Shown piece by piece: positions 18,201 to 25,545 of a stretch of DNA of 64,000 nucleotides. Below the pieces are notes generated by a model. That model did not search any database and was not told the DNA's origin. It worked only from the letters and a program-made list of their open reading frames with translations. The translations under genes were made by a program, and so were the position numbers. Position 1 is the stretch's first letter; the number at the start of each line of letters is the position of its first letter. Origin of the DNA: Cordia subcordata (lineage: Eukaryota > Streptophyta > Magnoliopsida > Boraginales > Cordiaceae); NCBI GenBank assembly GCA_028554755.1, contig JAPTOF010000026.1, forward strand, positions 930,001 to 994,000, in the 5' to 3' direction.

Positions 18201-21176
18201 AACATGGGAATTGGTTTCTTTACCTCCTTGAAATTGGTTTCTTTATCTCGTGACAGGCAGCCTAGAGGCTCAAAGTCAGTTTACTGATAAAGTTACCACC
18301 TCATCTCAAAGGTTAAACTTATATAGAGGATATTGGCATATTTATCTATTGTATTTTCAGGTTAATGGAATCAGAATGCTTGCAAATGGCTCTATAGCCA
18401 GGTATAAAGCTAGATTGGTTGCCAAAGTTTACTTTCAAGAACCTGAGATAGATTATCAAGAAACTTCCACTCCTATGGTGAAGAATCGAACAATAAGGGT
18501 TTGTTCAGCTTAGCATTCCATCGTAAGTGGAGTCTTTAGCAACTTTACGTGTCCAATGCATTTGTACATGGCACACTTGAAGAAGCCCAGCCTCAAGGGT
18601 TTGTAGATCCTATTAGACCTAATTATGTGGGGGGACTTAAGAAGTCTTTGTATTGACTTGAACAGGGTCCTAGGACTTAGTATCACATGCTTTCTAGGAT
18701 TTCTCTAGTCCAATCCTTCAAAATTAGCATAGTAAATCATTCTTTGTTCATTCACAAGTCTGCCTTTGGTTCCACCTAGTTTTGGTGATGTTAATGACGT
18801 TATTGTGACTAGGAGCTCTGTCATGTATATTTAATCTCTTATTCAAGCTCTGGGGTCAAGAATTGGCTATGAAAGACCTTGGACCATTCTCTTATCTTTT
18901 CGTATTGAAGTTCATCCTACATCTCTAGTCTTATCCTACATCAATCCATGTATGCTAAGGAGATTCTTCAGAAGTAGCAGTCTCGTGGAAATGGGAAATG
19001 GGAAGTGAAAGAAGATGGACTTTCCTCGCAACGAAGAATTCAAATCAACATCTCCAAAGCCTACCCTCCCCCTCTTGGAGAACATCCTTCCTTTACCACC
19101 CCTGACTTGAGACCAGATTTCTAACAAAGGAAGGCTCCTATCTACAAAGGAAAAATAGATTGGCATAAAGGTTTTTCTCCAAAAGGGACGGTAATCGAGA
19201 TAATACTTTCTTTTCTGTTACCGATTTAATGTCGAAAGGAAGCAAAGAAAGGTATGCCCCACATCTATGTCAACAAGGTGGAAGTTCAAGGCATCAAAGA
19301 TTAGTACACGGAAGCAGCAATGAAGAAAGTCCAATGATGTTCCTGATCCTGATATGAAAGTGAAAATGGAGTGAAAGTTGGCATTAGCCCTTAACCTATC
19401 TTTTAGTGGTTGAGATTGAGCTTTTTAATCTACGATCCCTCGGAGTGAAGGATTAGGCAAGTAGTATGTGCCCTCTGATCTTCCAGCTATGTGGTGAACG
19501 GTACCCACAAAGGCAGCAAAAGCCCTTCTCCAACCTGGGAAAAGCAGCAAACTCTATGAGCTGGGGCTTTGTTCACCTTTGGACACAAACAGTGGGAATG
19601 TCAGAGAGCCAATCAACTATTGCTCCTACTTTGTCCAAGTCCTACCAGTTCACTGGGGTTCAGTCCAATCCTTATGCTGATGCTGCTCGTATTAGAAGCT
19701 TGATAAGGGCTTCCATTTGCTATCTTTGGAAGCCAGCATTGGCGACCTATGATCCAAAAAAAGTGTTGCTCTTGCTTTGGAAGCCTCTCGCGAACATAAA
19801 TGGGCAACGGCGGAAAGGAAAATAATATTTTCTGTGTTTAGAACTGTTCTTTATCTAATTAGAAGCTAAAGAATCTCCTAATCATCTTCTTCTCATCTAT
19901 GAGCCAGCTAGCATCATCTGAAACTTATTGTTCTCAGTCTGCGGTCTTTATCAGACTGGGGAGTGGCAGAACCAAAACTTTCCAAATGGACTTCATATAC
20001 AAAGACAAGGCAGGGAAAAGTCTTCTGGAAGCTTGTCTCTCTGTCCGGGATTATTTGGATAGTGAGAAAAGGAGTGGCCTTTGATGGGACCCAAAAACAA
20101 CATCATTATATACAAAGTAATTCAAGCTAATATCTCTTATTGAAAGTTCAAATTATAAACAAAAGATCATGCAATACAAAGTCTAGAATAGCATAATTAC
20201 CACTCTTACGGAGGAACAGCCGTGTTTCACCATCATAGAGAGTCCCTTTTGCTCGGTTATAAGCAAAGAAAGACTCACATAAATCATCTTGGCCCTGCAG
20301 CATTCATTTCAGAGACTAGTGTAATGTAAAGTACTTTAATAAATCATGTAAACACTAAACATTTTCAGTGATTTAGAAGCAACAATCCCATAGTCAGTCA
20401 CCTTGGAGCAGAAGAAACAGCTACCACAAGGCATTATGAAAGCTCCAACAACATGCGCTCCAATGGGCAATCTGCGTAACAAGAAAAACGGATGCACCAA
20501 CCAACCAGCAGGGGGATTATTACAACAAAAAACAACTAGTAAATCATAATGTTGACATTAAAAAACAAACAAAAAAAATAAAAATTAAAAAAAAAATATA
20601 TATATATATATGAAAACCTTTCAACGATTTTAGTGTCAGAGAGAGGGCCATGTTCAACCACCTCACCAGTGATCTCGTGTCCCACGACGCAAGGGCTGGC
20701 GAAGGGGAGCTCACCTTTGATTACATGAAGATCCGAGTGGCACACCCCACAAGCTGCATTTAACAATTTCACAAAACAATCACAATCACAATCACAATCA
20801 TTTTGTACGAACTTACACATATACAAATAGGAAACAAACATTTTCAAAAATCAAATAAAATCAAATCACCCTTGGTTTTGACGAGGACTTCATTGGCTTT
20901 GGGGCGAGGCATGTGGAGATCTTCCAAAGTCAACGGCTTATTTGGCTCCCAAAGAACAGCGCCGCGCATGTAGGAAGGGCCACCGGCGACGTGATACGAC
21001 GCCGTTGGGTTGATACTACCACCATTACCACTACTAGTAATCCTCTCAGTGCTCAAGAATCGCCTCTGCAGCGAGCCATCAACGAATGACTCCGAAATCG
21101 GCACCGAAAGTAGCTTCCTGCGGCTGTTAATGGCGTTGCGGATTAAGCGTCTGCTGCCATGGAAGCTCCTCATCAT
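2447..21176 (-). CDS. GroES-like zinc-dependent alcohol dehydrogenase (At5g63620/HER2 type), six exons, 3' end outside the window
   Basis: Medium-chain zinc dehydrogenase; such enzymes oxidise alcohols or reduce aldehydes with NAD(P). Coding exons on the minus strand: 21176-20870, 20753-20618, 20471-20402, 20294-20201, 15921-15708 and 2588-2447. All introns are GT-AG and every phase closes, giving 321 residues. Residues 1 to about 45 are rich in Arg and Ser with almost no acids, which suggests a mitochondrial leader. Catalytic zinc ligands are Cys104 (ACGVCHSD), His128-Glu129 and Cys242. Structural zinc cysteines are 163, 166, 169 and 177 (spacing 3, 3, 8). The nucleotide-binding GVGGVG is at 267-272 and Asp291 ends the next strand, favouring NAD. 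The Arabidopsis homologue is about 427 residues as I recall, so about 105 C-terminal residues should lie left of position 1. The symbol HER2 (hexenal response) is from memory. Intron 5 (13.1 kb) and intron 4 (4.3 kb) are swollen by transposons. The ATG at 21176 is the first of two in tandem. Confidence 0.93.
2961..3116 (+). repeat. 5' LTR of copia A
   Basis: Begins TGTCCAGTATAACAG and ends in AATTCCAAGA. It matches 10880-11034 along its whole length with scattered substitutions. A 5-bp TCTAT precedes it. Confidence 0.88.
3117..3128 (+). other. Primer-binding site of copia A
   Basis: The sequence tggtaccgagcc directly after the LTR resembles TGGTATCAGAGCC, the complement of initiator methionine tRNA used by copia elements. 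Confidence 0.65.
3129..3437 (+). other. Leader remnant of copia A with simple repeats and a telo-box
   Basis: Holds poly(A) (3186-3200), (TA)n and (CA)n runs (3205-3255), and then the telomere-like motif aaaccctaaccctaa at 3256-3270. After that comes C-rich sequence without clear Gag similarity. The gag and protease genes have been lost here. Confidence 0.55.
3438..3714 (+). pseudogene. Copia A integrase fragment (second half of the catalytic core)
   Basis: One frame reads SHGILNETSCAHTPQQNGVA then ERKNRHLIE and WDDTALTSCYLINHMPSS, with a stop at 3636. After one frame change it reads LPPQVFGCVCFV. This is the part of the copia integrase that carries the catalytic Glu (QQNGVAERKN) and the following FWDDTALTSCYLINR-type block. 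The first part, with both catalytic Asp residues, is gone. The sequence stops at 3714 where the LTR of copia B begins. Confidence 0.8.
3715..3919 (-). repeat. 3' LTR of copia B (205 bp)
   Basis: On the minus strand it starts TGTTAGAGTACAG just after a purine tract and ends in CTCAAGTTAACA. Termini TGTTA...TAACA are inverted repeats. It contains CCTATAAATATTAGG as TATA box and a CT-rich end. No matching 5' copy was found. Confidence 0.75.
3914..4430 (-). pseudogene. Copia B RNase H, C-terminal part
   Basis: From 4246 leftward it reads MAQTAIEITWLTYLLSTLHI, then LACDNLSALALASNPVFHAR and TKHIELDYHYIGEQV, the conserved end of copia RNase H. Upstream (4390-4250) the DPLDRKSTTGYCVFLGQN and CTEAEYRSMA blocks are present. 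A frameshift lies near 4390, and TGA stands at about 4305 in place of the usual Trp of ISW. Confidence 0.85.
4432..4815 (-). pseudogene. Copia B reverse transcriptase C-terminus and connection
   Basis: Encodes MKYLGHLSYFLGLEIQ, HQVKYGRDLLQKAGM, CKPTNTP and SLVGALQYVTVTRPDI, the thumb and connection blocks typical of copia elements. It is shifted by one frame from the upstream polymerase core near 4800. Confidence 0.88.
4794..6563 (-). pseudogene. Copia B integrase core to reverse transcriptase palm
   Basis: The longest open stretch in the window (589 codons). The N-terminal part is the integrase core: IFLDDFTNFSWIYPLK, KTDNGGEF with the second catalytic Asp, and HTPEQNGKVERK with the catalytic Glu. 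Next come the GYS block of the C-terminal region (VFLGYSSITKGYKC) and a Ser/Thr-rich linker. The reverse transcriptase follows: GCKWVYRIKRKADGSIARFK, LHQLDISNAFLHGDL, QPQGFQDP, KSLYGLKQAPRAW and LLVYVDDIIITG (YVDD at 4878-4867). It ends by frameshift near 4800. At the start, a one-base loss near 6550 separates it from HSDVWG, which has the first catalytic Asp. Confidence 0.92.
6533..7260 (-). pseudogene. Copia B protease and integrase N-terminal zinc-binding domain
   Basis: The protease active site DTGATNHVT is at 7168 and leftward, in a frame with a stop just upstream (near 7176). Then come GNGVTLPI, VLFVPSISSNLLSVHQL and DKIWHLRLGHPNKHAS. An HHCC-type zinc finger (...ENCQDCSVSKAHR...) leads to the integrase start SRAFGLIHSDVWG. 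Upstream, a decayed zinc knuckle (QICGKP) joins it to gag. Confidence 0.87.
7273..8103 (-). pseudogene. Copia B Gag
   Basis: ATG at 8103, protein starting MALPSDQSLSPVVK. An in-frame TAG lies near 8015, then open from 7935: VPCPSPVLRHSGG, NPEYTNWQDIDQYLKSCFYA, IWLAIEQRFQSSSKS, the leucine-rich UBN2-type core and a C-terminal RG-rich tail (GRGRGRAFNNNSRGRGQRGQ). The same N-terminus MALPS occurs in copia C on the other strand. A telo-box lies 10 bases upstream of the ATG. Confidence 0.87.
8104..8279. other. Junction between the 5' ends of copia B and copia C
   Basis: Leader of copia B on the minus strand with the telo-box at 8128-8113, and then sequence I cannot assign. A 13-bp gatagagtagtca motif occurs twice, about 45 bases apart. 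I see no second LTR for copia B and no primer-binding site. Confidence 0.45.
8280..8522 (+). repeat. 5' LTR of copia C with internal 70-bp duplication
   Basis: Starts TGTTAGTAGAG and ends TTTCTTCA just before a primer site. TATA-like actataaatat is at about 8434. The segment taatacagctggacagg... at 8291-8360 is repeated at 8361-8424 with some changes, a duplication inside U3. Confidence 0.7.
8523..8535 (+). other. Primer-binding site of copia C
   Basis: tggttatcagagg follows the LTR directly. It differs from TGGTATCAGAGC by one inserted base. Confidence 0.6.
8841..9245 (+). pseudogene. Copia C Gag, N-terminal part, broken
   Basis: ATG at 8841 reads MALPSNQFLPSRLKAFLQYF. A frameshift near 8980 moves to the frame with GLLNHVLQKVPCPSPLILQA, NPEYTQWLNIDEHLRTCFYA and TATDI. 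A TAG at 9176 replaces a conserved Trp. It then reads ATLEQRFKSTSMSHIYHLRN. Block by block this parallels the copia B Gag. Confidence 0.82.
9246..10872 (+). pseudogene. Copia A reverse transcriptase and RNase H, decayed
   Basis: Reads KGIRSCTTHHPISNFVTYD, then with a frame change VAEACAYPGWW, GCRWVYTVKVTADGQDDRLK, WSLHQLDIKNAFLNGDF, EQPPGFVAQG and KKALYGL. Later blocks are VVGKFNYLTMTRPDISFAM-like (10217), LRFIKGSPGKRLLYSDRGH (10336) and TKHIEINCHFVREK. Stops replace sense codons at many sites. The polymerase motif that should be YVDD reads YVNY at 9922-9933. The frame ends at TGA 10870, within the purine tract region. Confidence 0.88.
10880..11034 (+). repeat. 3' LTR of copia A
   Basis: Begins TGTTGAGTATAACAG after the purine tract gaaggggat (10871-10879). 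It ends at AATTCCAAGA, followed by the target duplication TCTAT. Confidence 0.88.
11040..11292. other. Intron 5 sequence with a poly(G) run
   Basis: No gene. A run of about 16 G at 11098-11113 is the only notable feature. Such runs are prone to polymerase slippage and assembly error. Confidence 0.4.
11293..11960 (+). pseudogene. Ty3/gypsy relic D: reverse transcriptase thumb and RNase H start
   Basis: Broken frames read FYQRFI and TNTMKNGKLN (gypsy FYRRFI...CMKKGKFNW). Then comes LQLPDFSKVFEVECDASQSP, followed by GGVLLQEGYPIAHHSGKLSE and FSHQNEL, the gypsy RNase H entry (FEVxCDAS...GAVLxQ...YSxKL). The third block is followed by remnants near TRLITRFPKTTY. A 63-bp unit is present three times at 11362-11551. 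The relic is cut at 11961 by a hAT-type MITE. Integrase parts of probably the same element follow from 14401. Confidence 0.78.
11362..11551 (+). repeat. Three tandem copies of a 63/64-bp unit inside gypsy coding sequence
   Basis: Units start at 11362, 11426 and 11489 with accatgaagaatgga. Copies 2 and 3 keep one reading frame with a 21-residue period (MKNGEFxWLRAATNALRTxN). The unit corresponds to the conserved CMKxGxFxW segment of gypsy reverse transcriptase. Confidence 0.88.
11961..12619. mobile_element. Non-autonomous hAT-type MITE
   Basis: Termini are TAGGGGTGTTCA at 11961 and its inverse TGAACACCCCTA ending at 12619. Flanks are GGTACATT (11953-11960) and GGTATATT (12620-12627), an 8-bp target duplication with one mismatch, as expected for hAT elements. 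The ends are G/C-rich and the centre is AT-rich with no transposase ORF. It interrupts gypsy relic D. Confidence 0.85.
12628..12811. other. Spacer between two foldback elements
   Basis: No recognisable gene. It probably belongs to decayed gypsy relic D. Confidence 0.3.
12812..13618. mobile_element. Second foldback MITE, hAT-like ends
   Basis: The left end AGGGATGCAACAAGAT and the inverse of the right end AGGGATGGCAATGAGAT form imperfect terminal inverted repeats. Each arm has a subterminal ggtaccc. The middle is AT-rich, and no transposase is encoded. I could not see a convincing 8-bp duplication. Confidence 0.55.
13619..14400 (+). other. Intron 5 sequence including a possible solo LTR
   Basis: Mostly unassigned. 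Between about 14138 and 14385 an LTR-like promoter is visible (TATA-like ctctataaatag at 14261, then a CT-rich leader), but no matching partner or target duplication was found. Confidence 0.3.
14401..14990 (+). pseudogene. Ty3/gypsy relic D: integrase fragments
   Basis: Broken frames read WSSLKFAVARIIQQCCTCQE and AKTQKSTT, the end of the H2C2 zinc domain. GLPRTEHDSVFVI-like and FSKRSHFLPCTKKND follow, the start of the integrase core. Then come, at 14849, LGNLLWSLLE and LTELVYNSFSNNLYSENTSK (gypsy AEFAYNxSxNxxTxxxPF). The order matches a plus-strand gypsy pol continuing from 11.3-11.9 kb, with the two MITEs in between. Confidence 0.78.
14991..15707. other. 3' part of intron 5 sequence next to exon 5
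   Basis: AT-rich with no gene. Weak inverted similarity between 15415-15430 (ggtggaaaatacttg) and 15570-15585 (ttttccacaagta) hints at another small MITE, but the ends cannot be fixed. Confidence 0.3.
15708..15921 (-). CDS. Alcohol dehydrogenase exon 5 (end of catalytic domain and start of nucleotide-binding fold)
   Basis: A 214-nt exon with acceptor GTAG and donor GTAAAA. It encodes KPVYMYSMGGLAEYC through GDAIAVIGVGGVGS, including Cys242, the third catalytic zinc ligand, and the GxGGxG dinucleotide loop. The 3' neighbouring intron is 13.1 kb. Confidence 0.93.
15922..16754. other. Intron 4, left part
   Basis: No gene or repeat that I can name. The sequence is AT-rich intronic DNA. An A-rich stretch with AACT repeats lies around 16125-16165. 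Confidence 0.35.
16755..17481. mobile_element. Tourist-like (PIF/Harbinger) MITE in intron 4
   Basis: The left end GATGGTGATTGGTATG and the inverse of the right end GGTGGTCATTGGTATG are imperfect inverted repeats. TTA flanks both ends (16752-16754 and 17482-17484), the usual PIF/Harbinger target. Further in, both arms contain ggaatggaatg-type repeats. The centre is very AT-rich and non-coding. Confidence 0.7.
17490..18970 (+). pseudogene. Decayed Ty1/copia relic E (integrase end to reverse transcriptase)
   Basis: Plus-strand fragments read KHKLELKSKPCAFIGH and MHGSRHVRF (integrase C-terminal block), then TAKHESSTYKEASKYQCWDQ. ANGSIARYKARLVAK, IDYQETSTPMVKNRTIR, SNAFVHGTLEEAQPQGFV and LKKSLY are reverse transcriptase blocks, and FKISIVNHSLFIHKS follows. 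Frames are interrupted many times. No LTRs were found, so the ends are lost or too diverged. Confidence 0.8.
18971..20093. other. Unassigned stretch in intron 4, possibly of organelle origin
   Basis: Base composition changes here to a higher GC level with purine-rich strings such as gaagaaagtccaatg and ggaagcaaagaaagg, unlike the AT-rich flanks. The style resembles plant mitochondrial intergenic DNA. A 119-codon open stretch at 19466-19825 has no similarity I recognise. The mitochondrial origin is only an impression. It could also be the remainder of copia relic E or another repeat. Confidence 0.25.
20201..20294 (-). CDS. Alcohol dehydrogenase exon 4 (fourth structural cysteine)
   Basis: A 94-nt exon encoding GQDDLCESFFAYNRAKGTLY and DGETRLFLRKS. 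Cys177 completes the structural zinc set. Acceptor GCAG, donor GTAATT. The next intron is 4.28 kb and holds a MITE and copia debris. Confidence 0.92.
20402..20471 (-). CDS. Alcohol dehydrogenase exon 3 (structural zinc lobe, first part)
   Basis: A 70-nt exon too short for an ORF scan. It encodes LPIGAHVVGAFIMPCGSCFF followed by CSK and so gives three of the four structural zinc cysteines. Acceptor GCAG, donor GTGACT. Confidence 0.92.
20618..20753 (-). CDS. Alcohol dehydrogenase exon 2 (catalytic zinc site)
   Basis: Acceptor TGCAG, donor GTTTTC. It encodes ACGVCHSDLHVIKG and the GHEITGEVVEHG motif, which supply Cys104, His128 and Glu129 of the catalytic zinc site. The length of 136 nt joins phase 1 to phase 2 correctly. 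Confidence 0.93.
20870..21176 (-). CDS. Alcohol dehydrogenase exon 1 (residues 1-102 plus one base)
   Basis: Starts MMRSFHGSRRLIRNAINSRR and ends ...EVLVKTK before donor GTGATT at 20869. It carries the probable organelle leader and the start of the GroES-like fold. A TTG directly upstream is not used as start, because the two ATGs follow at once. Confidence 0.92.
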
Positions 21177-21248
21177 CAAACTATTCTGGGAATATGCTAT
21201 GCCTACTTATTATTAACGTTAATAAAATTGTGTTTTGAAGCAGTTGGC

Positions 21249-21268
21249 ATATACATATATATAATATA
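21249..21268 (-). promoter_or_regulatory. Candidate TATA box of the alcohol dehydrogenase gene
   Basis: A minus-strand TATATATATGTATA stretch lies 75-95 bases upstream of the ATG, a normal distance for a plant core promoter. The area is AT-rich, so the match alone is weak. Confidence 0.35.
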
Positions 21269-21278
21269 GAAGTAGTGT

Positions 21279-21980
21279 TAATTTTAATAATGTTCTGATT
21301 TCTCCTTTTTTTTTTTTTTGGGTTAATACATATTTAATTTTGTGCTTATCTTATCTAGCCCAAAAAAAAAATTGTTGCGCTTATCTTTGATGGTTGAGAA
21401 TCTGCTGTTTATTTTATTTCTATTGTATATGGTATTGTATTGTTATAGAATCTTTTAAATGTGAACTTTTACTTTAGTGGTCAACTAGTCTTATCTCCGT
21501 TGCACGGGTTCTAAACGTCAAACGTCTTAAAACTGAAAACTTTGAAAACATACTCTTGCATGTTACGATCGGGAAATGCTTCTTAGAACTTGTTTGAATT
21601 GATTTTTTTTTTTTTATAAAAAATTACATTACATTTATAATTATTATTTGATTTGACTTTTAAAAAAATTAAAACTTAAAAAAAACTCAAATATAATTTT
21701 TTTTAAAAATCAAAATTTTCTACGTCTCGAAAAAAATTATTTTTCAAAAATTATTAAATGAAAATGCTTTTGAAAAAAGTCAATCCAAACGAACCTTTAT
21801 TCTCGTTGATAAATTTGTGTTTAGCAGGACTTGACATATCGGATATGGGTTAATTTTATTGTTCTGATTTCTTTATTTTTGTTTGGTTAATACATATTTA
21901 ATTTTGTGCTTATCTTATCTGGTCCCCAAAAAAAAAAAAAAAAAAAAGTTTGTGCTTATCTTGAGAATCTATGTTTTCAT
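21279..21980. repeat. Direct repeats flanking a 0.4-kb insert upstream of the alcohol dehydrogenase
   Basis: 21279-21410 and 21850-21980 share the order gttctgatttct, ggttaatacatatttaattt, tgtgcttatcttatct and poly(A). The 440 bp between them are AT-rich and unassigned. A segmental duplication or an insertion with flanking duplication would explain this. Confidence 0.6.
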
Positions 21981-22068
21981 TTTTTTATGGTAACCTTTTG
22001 ATGTGAATTTTTTACTGTAGTGATGGCTTTAGTTATATCCAATAATCTTATTCTTGAATTAAATTACA

Positions 22069-22247
22069 AAAATTGTTTTTATGTTATGGAACCCAAGTAT
22101 TGACTTAAAGAATGGCTTAGTTTTTTTTTTTTTTGTTGTTTAATGATTGGTCTTGGGGCAAATTGTTTTTATATTATAGAACCCAAGTTATGACTTAAAC
22201 AATGGCTTAGTTTTTTCTTTTTGTAAATGATTGGTCTTGGAGCCTGT
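22069..22247. repeat. Tandem duplication of about 91 bp
   Basis: Two copies start with attgtttttat and run through gaacccaagt, gacttaaa, aatggcttag and aatgattggtcttgg. They differ by a few substitutions and T-run length. Confidence 0.85.
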
Positions 22248-23160
22248 TCGACAAAATTTAGTTATTAGAATAGCTGATAACTGTTGTATTTTAACTGTTA
22301 GCGAATAGATATTTAACTAGTTAATTGAACAAAATATGTTCGACAAAATTAGCTGTTAAATTGGCTTATGAATGTAGAATGATGTCAACAAATATTGATA
22401 TCATGTTATTATTATTGTTGTTGTTATTATAATAAATGTAATTATTAATACTATTATAGGAATAAAATAATATATTTCATAATTAAATATTTATTTTCAT
22501 AATCATATTTTAATATTAAAGTATAACTATTTTTTAAAAAATATTTGCATCAATATTACAAAAATTAATTTTAATTGATTCAAAATTATTTTGTCAAAAA
22601 AAGTACTAATAAAACTCATGCTTGTAGTAATGTTGATTATATAGAAATTGAAATTTATTTTTATATTATTTCTTATTATATTTGTGAAATAAAAGGTAAA
22701 AATATAGAGAGATTGGAGAAAGAATAGAAAAATCAAAAAATACAAAAATGGTAGAATTGTAAAATAAAAAATAAAAAGTTAAAAGGTACTTGAAAAGCTA
22801 AATTTTTTACCTTTTGAGAAAAGGTGGTTGAAACGCTAAAAGCTACCTAAAACGCTAGTTTACCAAACAGCAATAATTTAGTAAAAAAGTATTATGACCA
22901 GTTAAAATGTTAAATGCAACTTGAAAAGCTGTTGTCAAACACGCGCTTAGATAGCTATTTAGATAGCTGATAGGTGTTTAGGTAGCTGATTACTATTGTA
23001 CTAATTGATAGCTATTAAATTTTAGCTGTTACCCAATAGCGTTTGACAGCTGGTATTGTAGTAATTGATAGCTATTAAATTTTAGCTGTTACCCAATAGC
23101 GTTTGACAGCTGGTTAACAAAAACATGTTCGGTAAAAATAGCTGTTAGATTAATTGATAG
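22248..23160. repeat. AT-rich MITE cluster with a 60-bp tandem duplication
   Basis: Ends such as gcctgttcgacaaaattt (22252) and the inverse of gtcaaacacgcgc (22935) form weak inverted repeats (GCGTGTTTGACAA against GCCTGTTCGACAA). A related copy follows at 22960-23160. Inside it, 22994-23053 is repeated at 23054-23113 with a single visible base change. No coding sequence. Confidence 0.5.
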
Positions 23161-23274
23161 ATGTAAAATTACATAAAAACACATGGATACCACTTTATTA
23201 TTATTACTATTTTTATGATTATTATAATTATTGTTGATCATAATATTGAAAAAAGATAATACATTTATTATTAG

Positions 23275-23280
<6 letters not shown>

Positions 23281-23336
<56 letters not shown>
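23281..23336. repeat. (AAT)n microsatellite
   Basis: About 18 consecutive ata/aat units, uninterrupted. Confidence 0.95.
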
Positions 23337-23337
<1 letters not shown>

Positions 23338-23847
23338 TTATTATTAAGTGATAAAAATCAAGACTACAAAAAATATACCCTTATTGATCCAAAGGCTTTT
23401 TTGGTCAAGAAGGTGATAGTATAGGTAAAAAGCCTATGTTGATCATGAGTTTTACAAGAGATGAAGGAAACTTAGGAGGCTTTTTGCTGTTGGCAAGCCT
23501 ATTCAAGAAATTGGTCACGATATGCTTGAAATATGATATCTAATTTTCCAGTAGATCTCTACACCATTTTTATGCTGCCTCTATAAGGAAATTTAAGAAG
23601 GCCATATAGCGTGGCTTGTTGGCTGTAATACAGCACATCATAATCTGGTTGCTGATGATATGATCTTAGGGCCTTGAGACACATCATATAACGGTAATTG
23701 AGGGATTTTGACGCTTCTTGGTATTGATTCTACAACAACATCCCCAGTCCGGGCAAATCGAGAGTGGTGGCATGTGGTGGCGGCCACTATCCCTCAAAAT
23801 TTTTTTATTACTTTTATAAGTTAAATGTTTATTGTATAAGATTTTTG
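23337..23847. other. Intergenic stretch without recognisable feature
   Basis: No gene or repeat that I can name between the AAT microsatellite and the SINE-like unit. Short open frames here lack similarity to known proteins. Confidence 0.35.
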
Positions 23848-23930
23848 CTACTCCTTAATAGTTTGATGGTTGAGCTCTTGACATGTGTAAGTTAAGGTCA
23901 CGGATTCAATACTCATTAATAACTATTTTT
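23848..23930 (+). mobile_element. Degenerate SINE-like unit
   Basis: Plus strand: A-box-like tagtttgatggttgagc (23859), then 33 bases on B-box-like ggattcaatac (23902), then a T-rich run. The order matches the other two SINEs, but the boxes are worn and the tail is not A-rich. Confidence 0.35.
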
Positions 23931-24032
23931 TTTGGTTGTTTTTTTTAATCAACAACATCATGCAACGTAGTCTCCTAGCAAAAAAGTGGCTACTCTTTTT
24001 TGTTGTTAATTTTTTTAATCAACAACATGCAA

Positions 24033-24712
24033 CTTAGCCGCCCAACAAAAAAGAGGCAAAAGTAAAGAGGGGTTTTAAGGTTTTAATATTTATTATATCA
24101 ATATTTCTAAAGTTAATTATTTTAGCAAAAAAAAAAAACTTTCCTTTTTCCAACTATTTGTTTCTAACAAATTATAACTTCATTTACCGATCGCATAACA
24201 AAAGTCACAAAGCATCTGGTCTCATGAATCAATTTAGTATTATTTACTTTGATTTATTATGCATCTCAGCAGCCCAGCAAAAAGAGACAAACAATAAACG
24301 GGGTTTTTAAGTTTTAATATTTATTATCTCAATATTTTTAAAATTAACTTTTTTAGCCAAAGTAAACTCTCTCTCTTCTAACTATTTGCTTCTTACAAAT
24401 TATAACTTTATTCATCGATTACATAACAAAAGTCACAAAGCATCTGGCCTCATGAATCAGCTTAGGATTATTTATTTTGATTTATTATTCAACTCAGTCG
24501 CCAAGCGAAAAAGAGGCAAAAGTAAAAGGGGTTTTTAGGTTTAATATTTATTATCTCAACAAAGTTAATTTTTTTTTTAGCAAAAATGAACTTTCTCTCA
24601 TTTAACTATTTATTTCTCACAAATTATAACTTTATTCACTGATCACATAACAAAGTCACAAAGCTTCTAGCCTCATGAACAGTGAGGATTATTTACTTTG
24701 ATTTTATTTTTT
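24033..24712. repeat. Three tandem copies of a 228-232-bp unit
   Basis: Units start at 24033, 24265 and 24493. Each runs ct(c/t)ag..gcc..gc, aaaaagaggcaaa-like, ggggttttta, ttaatatttattat, caaattataactt, cataacaaaagtcacaaagc and ctcatgaa. Copies are diverged by substitutions and small indels. This is a short satellite-like array. Confidence 0.88.
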
Positions 24713-25545
24713 AAATTCTTTTCTACAAATCACTTGTAATTATATGTAGAAAAATCTAATTCAAATGAGCCTTTATTTTTAAAAAAATAATAATCTAAAT
24801 GAGCCTTTATTTTAAGTATAATAACTTGGATAAATACTTTTTCATCACCTCTTATTGAAAATCCTATCCCACCACTGTTCCCAATGTAAGATACTAAGAG
24901 TGAGGATACTTTTTGAGGCCGGTTGCTCTTAAGGATGTCTTGTCGACTCATCATCCTTCCCATAGTTTATTGTCTAAATTTTCCACGATGGATTCTTCTG
25001 TCCTGTTCATGCCCTATTCAACCTTGATTTGACATGGTAAAAGTTCATTATAATAGCACTAAGTATTTCCTATAGGTTTGCTCACTGTAGTTGGTCCAGT
25101 AGATTTGCATACTTTATTCAATGGAGTCGAGAATGTTTGCGCCTTGACTGGAAACGCTGCAACACCATACCATGCATAGTATTGTTACCATGTTTGTATC
25201 TCAATGGAAAAATACTACTTTTCCCACAAATTGAGCCAACTAAGAAGGTAAGTAGAATTTAATCCACTCGAACTGAATCTCCCATGGTGGACATACAAGG
25301 ATAGAGGAATAGGATGTAGGATCATTCTTGTGACATCGATATAGTAATGACCAAAGATATAATAACGTTCAAATTAATAAATATTTAGGAGAAGTCTTAA
25401 TCCTGACAAATGCAAAGAATGTGGGTATGCGAAGTTACCAAGGGCCGAAAAATAACTTACCTACTACATTACTAGCCTTGGGTATTTAATAAATACTATT
25501 TACGGTCCGAATCGGTAAGGATTTATCCAAAAGTGCCGTCTCATA
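24713..25545. other. Intergenic stretch without recognisable feature
   Basis: No gene, repeat or mobile element that I can support. Confidence 0.4.

Noticed and set aside
19466..19825. 119-codon open frame as a gene
   Set aside because: No recognised domain, no splice or promoter context, and it lies in an intron on the strand opposite the host gene.
21177..21179. TTG as start of the alcohol dehydrogenase
   Set aside because: Two ATG codons follow directly. Plant nuclear genes rarely start at TTG.
24033..24712. CRISPR-like array
   Set aside because: Units of 230 bp in direct tandem without spacers in a plant nuclear genome. This is a tandem repeat, not CRISPR.
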